This document shows, piece after piece, positions 38,883 through 47,591 of a stretch of DNA of 64,000 nt; position 1 is the stretch's first letter, and each line of letters opens with the position of its first letter. Below the pieces are notes generated by a model. It was given only the letters and a program-made list of their open reading frames with translations. It ran no database searches and had not been told where the DNA came from. This DNA comes from JAIPDZ01 sp034522175 (lineage in GTDB: Bacteria > Desulfobacterota > DSM-4660 > Desulfatiglandales > Desulfatiglandaceae), in the NCBI GenBank assembly GCA_034522175.1, contig JAXHLQ010000001.1:3658001-3722000 (forward strand), given 5' to 3'. The position numbers were made by a program, and so were the translations under genes.

Positions 38883-40166
38883 ATGACTCAGTTAAGTGAT
38901 GCAAGGGCCGGGGTGATTACCCCGGAAATGAGGCTTGTTGCAGAAAATGAGGGCGTTTCGGCCCAATGGCTCAGGGATCAGGTGGCGGCGGGACGGGTGG
39001 TCATTCCGTTTAACCCTTCAGGGGGGCGGGCGGTCCCCTGCGGTGTGGGTGAGGGGCTTTCGGTGAAGGTGAATGCCAATATCGGCACCTCATCGGATCG
39101 GGCCGATCTCGATGAAGAAATGGAAAAACTGAATGCATCCATAGGGGCCGGTACGGATACGGTGATGGACTTGTCTACAGGCGGGCATATTGTCGAGACC
39201 CTTCAGGCGATTCTCAGTGCCTCGACTGTTCCGGTGGGCACGGTGCCCATCTATCAGGCGGTGGTGGAGGCTGTGGAATCGGAAGGTGGGTTGATCAATC
39301 TCAGCGTGGACAAGATCTTTGAGGTGATCGAGAAACAGGCCTCCCAGGGAGTCGATTTCATTACCGTTCACTGCGGGCTCACAAGGGCCGCCCTGGAGAT
39401 GCTGAAAAATGAGGGGCGGATTACCAATGTGGTGAGTCGTGGAGGGGCCTTTCTGACCACATGGATGTTGCATCATGACCGGGAGAACCCGCTTTATGAG
39501 CACTATGACCGGTTACTGAACATTGCCCGTAAATATGATGTGACCCTCAGCCTGGGGGACGGATTGAGGCCCGGGTGCCTGGCGGATGCCACCGACAGGG
39601 CCCAGGTCCACGAACTCATGACCCTTGGGTATTTGACCCAACTGGCCTGGGAAAAGGATGTGCAGGTCATGATTGAAGGTCCCGGCCATGTGCCGCTGGA
39701 TCAGATCGAGGCCAATATCCTCCTCCAGAAACAACTGTGCCATGGGGCCCCCTTTTATGTGTTGGGACCCTTGGTCACCGATATTGCCACCGGCTATGAC
39801 CACGTGGCCTGTGCCATCGGCGGAGCCCTGGCCGGCGCTGCCGGCGCTGATTTTTTGTGCTATGTCACACCGGCGGAGCATCTTTCACTGCCGGATGTGG
39901 AAGATGTGAGGGAAGGCGTCGTGGTGACCCGGATCGCCGCCCATGCGGCCGACATTGCCAGGGGGAACAAACGGGCCATTGAACAGGACCGGCGGATGGC
40001 GGTGGCGAGAAAGAACCTGGACTGGGACGCCCAGATGGACCTCTGTATCGATCCGGTTAAGGCCAGGCGCTACCGGGAAAGGAGCCGGCCGGCCGAGGAG
40101 GATGTCTGTACCATGTGCGGCAAGTACTGCGCCATCAAGCAGGTGAAGGAATACTTTGAAGATTGA
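38883..40166 (+). CDS. thiC: Phosphomethylpyrimidine synthase ThiC
   Basis: This radical-SAM enzyme converts aminoimidazole ribotide to HMP-P in thiamine synthesis. 427 residues, the short form without the long N-terminal domain of enterics. Motifs are VNANIGTSSDRADLDEEMEK, MDLSTGGHI, GDGLRPGCLADATD, and the C-terminal iron-sulfur ligands CTMCGKYC. No TPP riboswitch pattern is visible in the 266 bases upstream. Stands apart from other thiamine genes. Confidence 0.95.
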   Translation: MTQLSDARAGVITPEMRLVAENEGVSAQWLRDQVAAGRVVIPFNPSGGRAVPCGVGEGLSVKVNANIGTSSDRADLDEEMEKLNASIGAGTDTVMDLSTGGHIVETLQAILSASTVPVGTVPIYQAVVEAVESEGGLINLSVDKIFEVIEKQASQGVDFITVHCGLTRAALEMLKNEGRITNVVSRGGAFLTTWMLHHDRENPLYEHYDRLLNIARKYDVTLSLGDGLRPGCLADATDRAQVHELMTLGYLTQLAWEKDVQVMIEGPGHVPLDQIEANILLQKQLCHGAPFYVLGPLVTDIATGYDHVACAIGGALAGAAGADFLCYVTPAEHLSLPDVEDVREGVVVTRIAAHAADIARGNKRAIEQDRRMAVARKNLDWDAQMDLCIDPVKARRYRERSRPAEEDVCTMCGKYCAIKQVKEYFED

Positions 40167-40174
40167 TCGGTTTT

Positions 40175-41557
40175 TCATTTTCCCAGGCAGAACTGACTGA
40201 AAACAGCTTCCAGGACGTCTTCCGATACCGTTTCCCCGGTAATTTCACCCAGTGCGTTAAGGCCTGTCCGTAACTCCAGGGCTACGATTTCCATGGGTGC
40301 CCCTTCCTCTGTCCTGTCTCTCGCCGCATGAAAGGCCTCGGATGCTTGGACCAGGGCGCTTCGATGCCTGAGATTGGGTACGGCCTCGGAGCGGGGGGGC
40401 ATTGAATCGCTTCTAATAATGACGTCAACCACTTGCTTTTGCAACTGCTCAATTCCCTGACCCGTGAGGGCGGATATTTCCACCACGGGGAAAGGTGTAA
40501 ATGTTTCTGCCCGGATTTCCCTTGAAAGCGCAGACGTCAGATCGATCTTGTTGAGCACCACAAGCCCCTGCTTCCCTTCTGCCCGGCGGATGATCTCCTG
40601 ATCTTCCTCGCCCAAGGGGCGGCTCTGATCGATGACAATCAACACCAGATCGGCTTCTGCCATTTTTTGACGCGTCAATCGAATCCCCACCCGTTCCACT
40701 TCGTCGGAGACATGCCTGAGCCCTGCGGTATCCATCAGCTTGATGGGAATGCCGCCGATGCTCAAGGACGATTCCACGATATCCCTTGTGGTTCCCGGCA
40801 CAGCGGTGACAATGGCGCGTTCTTCATTCAAAAGACGGTTGAGCAGGCTCGATTTCCCCGCGTTGACCCGGCCGACGATGACCGTATCGATGCCGTCCAC
40901 ATAGATTCGCCCGGCATGGGCCGCTATCAGGGCCTGTATCGGCTGGATGAGCAGGTGCTGGATGTCTATGGCCCCCTTTTTATGGGAAAACCGGTCGCTC
41001 TCCTCTTCTGGAAAATCGATGGCCACTTCGGCATGTGCAAGGATGTCCACGGCCTGTTTCCTCAAGGCCTGGATACGCCGTTTGAATGAACCACGGATCT
41101 GGCGCGATGCCAGAACCAGGCCTTTTTCAGATCGCGAATTGATGAGGTCAACCACGGCCTCGGCCTGGGTGAGGTCGATGCGGTGGTTCAGGAAGGCCCG
41201 CAGGGTAAATTCCCCTGGCCGGGCCAGTCTGGCCCCTTGTCCCAGAAGGATTTCCAGGATTTTTGAAAGGAGCAGCCAGCCACTGTGAGAGTTGATTTCG
41301 ACCACGTCTTCGCCGGTATAGGAGTGGGGGGATCGCATAAAGGAGAGGAGCACTTCATCGATGGTGTGGCCGGAAACCGGATCGATGAAGTGGCCCAAGT
41401 AAAGGCGGTGGCTTTCGAAGGCCTCCCGCGGACGGTTCGGCTTAAAAACCTTTTTGGCGATATCCAGTGCCTGAGGGCCGCTGATGCGAACAATCCCGAT
41501 TCCCCCCTGACCAAAAGGGGTGGCAATGGCGGCGATGGTCTCCTGATCAAGGGGCAT
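40175..41557 (-). CDS. mnmE: tRNA modification GTPase MnmE
   Basis: With MnmG it installs 5-carboxymethylaminomethyl groups on wobble uridine. 460 residues, intact: N-terminal formyl-folate domain (ATPFGQGGIGIVRISGPQAL), central G domain with Walker A GRVNAGKSSLLN, DTAG in LMDTAGLRH and NKID, and the C-terminal FCLGK with the catalytic cysteine. Last gene of the rpmH-rnpA-yidD-yidC-jag-mnmE string. Confidence 0.96.
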   Translation of the reverse strand: MPLDQETIAAIATPFGQGGIGIVRISGPQALDIAKKVFKPNRPREAFESHRLYLGHFIDPVSGHTIDEVLLSFMRSPHSYTGEDVVEINSHSGWLLLSKILEILLGQGARLARPGEFTLRAFLNHRIDLTQAEAVVDLINSRSEKGLVLASRQIRGSFKRRIQALRKQAVDILAHAEVAIDFPEEESDRFSHKKGAIDIQHLLIQPIQALIAAHAGRIYVDGIDTVIVGRVNAGKSSLLNRLLNEERAIVTAVPGTTRDIVESSLSIGGIPIKLMDTAGLRHVSDEVERVGIRLTRQKMAEADLVLIVIDQSRPLGEEDQEIIRRAEGKQGLVVLNKIDLTSALSREIRAETFTPFPVVEISALTGQGIEQLQKQVVDVIIRSDSMPPRSEAVPNLRHRSALVQASEAFHAARDRTEEGAPMEIVALELRTGLNALGEITGETVSEDVLEAVFSQFCLGK

Positions 41558-41594
41558 GGGATCTCCTCCCGACAGGGAGCGGGATAGGGGATCA

Positions 41595-42254
41595 TCACTT
41601 CTTGGGGATGATCACAACCTTTTTCATGATCCCTTCGCCCCTCCCTTTGGTTTCCAGCGCGTCATCATCCCGAAGGGCCAGGTGAACAATGCGCCTGTCG
41701 TGGGGATTGAGGAGGTTGGTGGTGACCGGTTTCTTGATTCTCCGGGCTTTCTCGCCCATCTTGACCGCCATCTGCGTCAGAAACTCCTGCCGTCGCTGAC
41801 GGTAGTTCTACAAGTCTACGAGCACACGGGCCCGTTTTTCGAGGGATTTGTTGACGATTTTGTTGACAATGAACTGAAGCGCATCCAAGGTCCGCCCTTT
41901 GCGGCCGATGAGGAGTCCCGATTTGTCCCCGTCAATTTTAAGATTGATGGTCCCGTCGGTGCGGTGAGCCGTCACCGTTGTTCCTTCCATGGGGATGAGC
42001 GCCAGAATATTTTCCAATGCCTCCTTGGCCACCCGAACACCTTCCCCGTTTTCAGGCTCAGGCGTCTGAGGCGCTTCCGGTGACTGAATGGTTACCCTGA
42101 TTTTGGCCTTTTTGCCGCCCACCAGACCGAAGATGCCGGTGGAGCCCGGTTCAATAATTTCGATATCCAGATCGTCTCTCGATGCATTCAATTGGCGGCA
42201 TGCGGCTTCGATGGCTTCCTCGTCGGTTTTTCCTTCAAATTCATATGTTTGCAT
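41595..42254 (-). CDS. jag: RNA-binding protein Jag/KhpB with an in-frame amber codon
   Basis: Jag-N domain (MQTYEFEGKTDEEAIEAACR), KH domain (GLLIGRKGRTLDALQFIVNK) and R3H domain. After VLVDL comes TAG (41810-41808), then the same frame continues NYRQRRQEFLTQMAVKMGEK to IIPKK and TGA at 41595. The usual R3H start is V-x-D-x-E-x-Y-R, so the amber replaces a residue where E or D is expected. The reading frame itself is intact. Codon 149 of about 219. Either a real truncation, a base error (GAG to TAG) or readthrough. Lies 26 bases after yidC. Confidence 0.85.
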
Positions 42255-42280
42255 GATTGTCTCCTCCGAAATAATGATGT

Positions 42281-43951
42281 CTATTTCTTGTGAATTCGGT
42301 ATTGCTGACCTATGGAAAGGAGGTTGTTGACCAACCAGTACAGGACAAGACCGGACGGAAAATTAATGAACATGAACGTAAAAATAATGGGCAAAAACAT
42401 CATGATTTTGGCCTGGGTCGGATCTCCCGGGGTGGGGGTCATCTTTTGCTGCAGGAACATGGATGCGCCCATAAGAAGCGTCAACACCGGTATCCCGTAG
42501 GGAGGCGTCATGAACGGAATGGAAAATGGGAAATGAAATAATCGATCCGGTGCCGAGAGGTCGTTGATCCACAGCATGAAAGGGGCATGCCTCAGCTCGA
42601 TGCAGTTCCCCAGGACCCTGAACAGGGCAAAAAATACCGGTATCTGAATGACCATGGGGAGGCACCCGCCCATGGGATTGACCTTGTAGGTTTTGTACAG
42701 GCCCATCATCTCCTGGTTCAGCTTTTGCTTGTCGTTTTTATATTTTTCCCTGATCTTGGCCATCATGGGCTGAAGTTTCTGCATCTCCTTCATGGACTTG
42801 TAGCTCTTATGGGTCAGCGGCCAGAAGAGGATTTTGACCAGGATGGTCAAGAGGATGATGGATACGCCGTAGTTGTGAATGTAGCGGTCAAAAAATCTCA
42901 GCACAACCAGTAACGGTTTTGCAATGATATCGGTCCATCCGAAGTTGATGGCCTTGTCCAAGCCCCTTCCGAAGTCTTTCATGACGCCCAGGTCCCTGGG
43001 GCCAAGATAGAGTTCATACTTCACGGATGCCTGCTCGCCGGGGTTTATGTCCGTGGCCGGCGGCAGATAACGCCCCTCCACGAGGCCTGATTCAACCATC
43101 CGGCCTTTAATGAGGGCGTCCGTAGGGATGTCAGGGACAATGGCCAAGATGAAATAGCTGTCTTCATAGGCCAACCAGCCCACCTTTCCGCTCAACTGCT
43201 TTACCTCACCCGGATCTTCAAGTTCCACCTCTTCCAGTTCATTATTCAGAAGGGCCGCAAGTCCGGCATAGGCGTAATACCCGCCTTTATCCGCCGGGAG
43301 CTTGGCGTTCACCCATGCATTAAAGATACCCTTTAAGGGATTTTCGGTGCGATTGGCTACATCCACATGGAGGTCGATCCGGTAGTGGTCGGGATAGAAG
43401 CGATAAGTGTGCTGTGAAGAGATCCCATCCTCGGTTGTGGTGGTGAAAACCAGTTCCCGGGGGGGGGATTCGGGTGATAAGACCATGCGGTCCTCGTCCA
43501 CACGAAAGGTCTTAATCGGGTTGCTTCCATGGGCTTCGGGATAAAAATTGATACCGAGGAAGGGTCTGTCGGGTGCGTTCTGACGGACCAGTTCAATCAG
43601 GGGAGCGTCCGGATTCGTGGTCTCCCGGTATTTTTTGAGTTTAAAGCTTTTGAAGGTGGGGCCGACATTGCTCAAGGTCGCTTTGTAGAGGGGAGTTTCC
43701 ACCTCGATGAGTTGCTCACCGGCTTGGGGGACGTTAACGGGCGGCGTTTCTTTCACAGCCTCTTTTTTAGCGGGCGTGGGGGCCGGTGTCGAAACGGCCG
43801 GTGCCTTTGTGACATGGGCGGGGGTCTCTTCTGCGGGGGGCGATGTCTTGTCATTTTCCCGCGTGGAATCGGGTTTGGGTCCAAAGAAGAGGGACCACCC
43901 CACAAGTACAGCAAAAGACAGTGCGAAAGCCAGTATCGTTCTCTTATCCAT
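42281..43951 (-). CDS. yidC: Membrane protein insertase YidC
   Basis: 556 residues, intact. TM1 (ILAFALSFAVLVGWSLFFGP) leads to a P/A/K-rich linker and the large periplasmic beta domain (80-340). The Oxa1 core then has its helices, including NPMGGCLPMVIQIPVFFALF and a final FPSGLVLYWLVNNLLSIGQQ. It inserts and folds inner-membrane proteins with or without SecYEG. Confidence 0.96.
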   Translation of the reverse strand: MDKRTILAFALSFAVLVGWSLFFGPKPDSTRENDKTSPPAEETPAHVTKAPAVSTPAPTPAKKEAVKETPPVNVPQAGEQLIEVETPLYKATLSNVGPTFKSFKLKKYRETTNPDAPLIELVRQNAPDRPFLGINFYPEAHGSNPIKTFRVDEDRMVLSPESPPRELVFTTTTEDGISSQHTYRFYPDHYRIDLHVDVANRTENPLKGIFNAWVNAKLPADKGGYYAYAGLAALLNNELEEVELEDPGEVKQLSGKVGWLAYEDSYFILAIVPDIPTDALIKGRMVESGLVEGRYLPPATDINPGEQASVKYELYLGPRDLGVMKDFGRGLDKAINFGWTDIIAKPLLVVLRFFDRYIHNYGVSIILLTILVKILFWPLTHKSYKSMKEMQKLQPMMAKIREKYKNDKQKLNQEMMGLYKTYKVNPMGGCLPMVIQIPVFFALFRVLGNCIELRHAPFMLWINDLSAPDRLFHFPFSIPFMTPPYGIPVLTLLMGASMFLQQKMTPTPGDPTQAKIMMFLPIIFTFMFINFPSGLVLYWLVNNLLSIGQQYRIHKK

Positions 43952-44053
43952 ATGTGTTCAACCTACGAGATTGTTGAGGTGCACCGCCGATGTGTCCCGG
44001 TCGAAGGACCGTCCCATTTCCATCAAACGGTATCTACTCGAGATCGCTCTAAA

Positions 44054-44341
44054 TCAAAGCAGGGGGTCGTATCCGCCCGGATGAAAGGGGTGGCATTTCA
44101 CGAACCGGACGGCGGCGAGATACCCTCCCTTGAACACCCCATATTTTTTGAAAGCGTGGCGGGCATAGGTGGAGCATGTGGGATAAAAACGGCAGGAAGG
44201 AGATAAAAAAGGGGATACAAAACGCTGATATACAGCTATAATTAGAATAGGTATATATCTGAATTTATATGCTAAACGTCGCCTCAGAAACGATCTCTCC
44301 AAGTTCCTTTTCCACGCTCCGGAGATCCAGGTGGCTGGCAT
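44054..44341 (-). CDS. yidD: Membrane protein insertion efficiency factor YidD
   Basis: Core signature VYQRFVSPFLSPSCRFYPTC, STYARHAFKKYG and the end RFVKCHPFHPGGYDPLL. The longest frame begins at an ATG at 44341 and overlaps rnpA by 77 bases. The natural start is probably further in, close to YIPILIIAVYQ, where only rare start codons are available. Helps YidC-dependent insertion. Confidence 0.88.
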   Translation of the reverse strand: MPATWISGAWKRNLERSFLRRRLAYKFRYIPILIIAVYQRFVSPFLSPSCRFYPTCSTYARHAFKKYGVFKGGYLAAVRFVKCHPFHPGGYDPLL

Positions 44342-44615
44342 CCTTTTTTGCGATGATGACGATGTCGTATCCTTGTGGAAAATGGGTCTTGTGAAGCCTG
44401 AAAAATTCTCTGACTAAGCGCTTGATTCGGTTTCTCCTGACGGCATTTCCCACCTTTTTACCAACTGTTACTCCCAGCCTCGTAATGCCCAGCTCATTGC
44501 GCTTCCCTATGACAACAAAATGGTTTGTGTGATACCGTTTGCCGAATCGATTAAGATTGACAAAATCCGACCGATTCAGTAATCTCTCCTTTTTTGAGAA
44601 AGAAAAGGGCCCCAT
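44265..44615 (-). CDS. rnpA: Ribonuclease P protein component
   Basis: 116 residues: FSKKERLLNRSDFVNLNRFG at the start and the RNR motif VGKKVGNAVRRNRIKRLVRE, which binds the RNase P RNA. Intact. Lies between rpmH and yidD. Confidence 0.95.
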   Translation of the reverse strand: MGPFSFSKKERLLNRSDFVNLNRFGKRYHTNHFVVIGKRNELGITRLGVTVGKKVGNAVRRNRIKRLVREFFRLHKTHFPQGYDIVIIAKKDASHLDLRSVEKELGEIVSEATFSI

Positions 44616-44652
44616 GTCAGATACGGGCAGCCATGCCAGATGTTGGGGTATC

Positions 44653-44787
44653 CTATACCGCTAACCGTTTTCGTCCTTTGGCTCTTCTTCGTTTTAATAC
44701 CCGTATTCCGCCCTTGGTTTGCATTCTGGCTCTGAAGCCATGGGTTCGCGCGCGTTTGATATTGCTCGGTTGATATGTCCTTTTCAT
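44653..44787 (-). CDS. rpmH: 50S ribosomal protein L34
   Basis: 44 residues, MKRTYQPSNIKRARTHGFRA to KRRRAKGRKRLAV, the canonical sequence. The longer frame adds an unrelated leader, and the start at 44787 is fixed by the conserved MKRTYQPS. Confidence 0.97.
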   Translation of the reverse strand: MKRTYQPSNIKRARTHGFRARMQTKGGIRVLKRRRAKGRKRLAV

Positions 44788-44825
44788 AATACTGATGCCC
44801 CTGAATGAATTTAAGGTAAACGATA

Positions 44826-44854
44826 ATATAAACATATGAAGTCACGGTTGTCAA
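44826..44854 (-). promoter_or_regulatory. Sigma-70 promoter of the rpmH operon
   Basis: On the reverse strand TTGACA (44854-44849) and TTATAT (44831-44826) are separated by 17 bases, about 40 bases ahead of the rpmH start. It would serve rpmH-rnpA-yidD-yidC-jag-mnmE. Confidence 0.65.
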
Positions 44855-45006
44855 GGCAAATTAAAAGATCCGGGAACCCCTTTGTGCCCGTGTTTGGGTC
44901 CTTGTGCCGGGCGAATCTCCGATAGGGTTGATTTTGTGTTTGCCAATTTGAATCTGTTCGTATATTTAGAACAAATAATGCTCGAGCGATAAGAAAGGAG
45001 AAAACA

Positions 45007-46040
45007 ATGCTTTTTGATCCTATTCTGGGCTTGTTCTCCAATGATTTGGCGATTGATCTCGGTACGGCCAACACCCTGGTGTACATGAAGAGTAAGGGGA
45101 TTGTTTTAAGAGAACCGTCCGTGGTTGCGGTGAGACAGGACGGCAGGGGAGGCCACAAGGTCCTGTCCGTCGGCAAAGATGCCAAAATGATGCTTGGGCG
45201 CACCCCGGCAATATTGTTGCCATTCGCCCCATGAAAGACGGGGTTATCGCCGATTTTGAGATCACGGAAGCCATGCTGCGGCATTTTATCAGAAAGGTCC
45301 ATAACAGAAGAACCCTCGTGCGACCCCGTATCATTATCTGTGTACCGAGCGGCATCACTCAGGTGGAAAAGCGGGCTGTCCGGGAATCTGCCGAGTCAGC
45401 GGGTGCCAGAGAGGTGTTTCTCATAGAAGAACCCATGGCGGCCGCCATTGGTGCCGGGCTTCCCATCACTGAACCCACGAGTAACATGGTGGTGGATATC
45501 GGGGGTGGGACAACGGAGGTGGCGGTGATCTCGCTTGCCGGAATTGTCTACAGTAAGTCGGTCAGAGTCGGCGGGGACAAAATGGATGAGGCCATTTTGC
45601 AGCATATCAAGCGGAAATACAATCTTCTGATCGGGATTGGTACGGCGGAGATCATTAAGACCAGTGTGGGGAATGCCTACCCCACGGATCAAGTGGACAC
45701 CATAGAGGTCAAGGGACGTGATCTCGTGACCGGTATTCCCAAGATTTTGACCATTGATTCCGACGAGGTGCGGCAAGCCATTTCCGAGCAGGTGGAAACC
45801 ATTGTCGAGGTGGTCCGTATCGCTCTGGAGCAGACGCCGCCTGAACTGGCCGCGGACATTGTGGATACCGGCATTGTGCTGGCCGGGGGCGGTTCGCTGC
45901 TCAAGAATCTCGATGTTCTTCTCAGAGAAGAGACCAAGCTTCCCATCACCGTCACCGAGGATCCATTGTCCACAGTTGTCCTCGGCTCCGGGAAGGCCCT
46001 TGACAATATCGACATGTTAAAAGAGGTCACCATTAAATAA
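45007..46040 (+). CDS. mreB: Rod shape-determining protein MreB (one frameshift)
   Basis: Actin-like filament protein, 344 residues when restored. GLFSNDLAIDLGTANTLVYM is the phosphate-1 loop, VVDIGGGTTEVAVISLAGI phosphate-2, and TGIVLAGGGSLLKNL the adenosine motif. One C is missing near 45205 (ACCCCGGC for ACCCCCGGC), which must be an error or lethal for rod shape. AGAAAGGAG precedes the ATG. First gene of mreBCD-mrdA-rodA. Confidence 0.95.
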
Positions 46041-46051
46041 ATGAAGCAGAT

Positions 46052-46074
46052 GCCCTGCCGCAACAGGGCGTTTT
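46052..46074 (+). terminator. Short hairpin between mreB and mreC
   Basis: GCCCTG and CAGGGC pair around CCGCAA, followed by GTTTTC. The U-run is short, so it is at best a partial terminator or attenuator that lowers mreC expression relative to mreB. Confidence 0.45.
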
Positions 46075-46138
46075 CAAGACGTCATTCCTTCTCCTCTGAG
46101 AAATATCATGATGATCAGGCCGGAGCTCAGTTCAGTCA

Positions 46139-47005
46139 TTGAAAGGTGAAAAGCGATTTCGTACAATCTGGATATGGATCATCTTTGTTGGATTTGTTCT
46201 TTTTTCCCTCTCCGCAAATTCTGATATAACGCCCCAGTGGAATCCTGCCGAACAACTGATTATTGATATTGCCGCACCCTTTCAGAAATTTACCAAAAAG
46301 ACCATGAACGGCATAGAGAAGTTCTGGCTTAATTACTTTTATCTGGTCGATGTTCACCAAATGAACCGGCGGCTTCGAAAAGAGATCGATGCATGCCGGA
46401 TGGAGAACAACCGCTACAAAGAGATGCTTGCCACCCATGAGCGGCTGCAGGCCCTGTTGAAATTCAAGGCGCGGATCGATGAGCCCACCGTAGCGGCTCA
46501 GGTGATTGCGCGGGATCCAACCGGCTGGTTTCGCTCGATCATTATTGACAAGGGAAAGCGGGCCGGTTTGAAATGGGATATGCCGGTGGTGAACGCCTCG
46601 GGTGTTGTGGGAAGGGTCGTCTCCGTTTCCGCTCATTATGCGAAGGTATTGCTGATCATTGATCAGAACAGCGCCGTGGACTGTCTGGATCAGCGTTCCC
46701 GTGACAGGGGAATGGTCAAGGGACGCTTAACCGAAGTGTGCGAGATGGATTATGTGGTGGAATCCGCAGAGGTGGCGAAGGGGGATCGGGTGGTGACGTC
46801 GGGCCTCGGCGGCGTCTTTCCCAAAGGTCTGCCCGTCGGTACGGTGTCGAATGTGACCAAGAAGCCGGGTGCGTTTTTCAAACACGTGGAGGTGACGCCC
46901 TCAGTGGATTTTTCCAAACTGGAAGAGGTGATGGTTATTTTGAGATCGCCGTCGCAGCCATGGTTTCCTCTTGAAAAGGGACAAAAGACAAAGCAGGGAG
47001 GATAG
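46139..47005 (+). CDS. mreC: Rod shape-determining protein MreC
   Basis: 288 residues from a TTG at 46139. One N-terminal transmembrane helix (IWIWIIFVGFVLFSLSA), a coiled coil around NRRLRKEIDACRMENNRYKE, and the periplasmic beta domain (VAAQVIARDPTGWFRSIIID; VVTSGLGGVFPKGLPVGTV). It links MreB to the periplasmic cell-wall machinery. Confidence 0.93.
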   Translation: MKGEKRFRTIWIWIIFVGFVLFSLSANSDITPQWNPAEQLIIDIAAPFQKFTKKTMNGIEKFWLNYFYLVDVHQMNRRLRKEIDACRMENNRYKEMLATHERLQALLKFKARIDEPTVAAQVIARDPTGWFRSIIIDKGKRAGLKWDMPVVNASGVVGRVVSVSAHYAKVLLIIDQNSAVDCLDQRSRDRGMVKGRLTEVCEMDYVVESAEVAKGDRVVTSGLGGVFPKGLPVGTVSNVTKKPGAFFKHVEVTPSVDFSKLEEVMVILRSPSQPWFPLEKGQKTKQGG

Positions 47006-47031
47006 CCGTTTATTCTTTTAAAGATAAAGGG

Positions 47032-47549
47032 TTGGGGTTTTATGTCGGGTCCTGGTTCCTTGGCGGGCTGATAACCCTCTCAAAAGGCGTCTGGATGGGC
47101 TCAGGGGGCATGCAGGTGTTTGATCTCAATGTGCTCATCATTCTGACCGCGTACCTCTTTCTGATTTACGGTGCCACGGCATCGTGTGGATTTGCACTGG
47201 GGCAGGGAGTGTTGATCGACATTTTCTCAGGTGGACTGGAAGGTTTGTTTACGTCCGTCTATTTCGGCGTATTTGTTTCCATTTATGTGTCGTCTCTTTT
47301 TTCAACCTCCAGGATGTGAAGGGTCAGATGGTCATTGTGGCTTCTGCGGTCCTCGTAAAGAGCCTGTTGCTGTTCCTGGTGCTGACGGTTTTTTCGCAAC
47401 AGGTCGTGGTGTCGACTTCCTATCTTCGGCTGTCGGGAATTTCCATTGTCATCAACAGTCTCCTTGCACCTCTCCTTTTCAAACTGCTGAATCGACTGCG
47501 GTCCGTTTTAGAGCGTGAGGATGACAGCGGTTCTACTGAGTCGTTGTAA
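47032..47549 (+). CDS. mreD: Rod shape-determining protein MreD (one frameshift)
   Basis: About 172 residues, mostly membrane helices: VLIILTAYLFLIYGATASCG and LIDIFSGGLEGLFTSVYFGV are MreD-like. One T is missing in the run near 47299 (six for seven). After it FFNLQDVKGQMVIVASAVLV continues to the stop at 47549. The start is uncertain, and I take the TTG at 47032. Confidence 0.85.
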
Positions 47550-47591
47550 TGAATTTCAGAATCCATTCAACAGCAACAACAGGGACAGGTT

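Noticed and set aside
41808..41810. Pyrrolysine at the amber codon of jag
   Set aside because: Pyrrolysine is known essentially from methylamine methyltransferases and a few others; no pyl gene is in the window and the position is normally acidic.
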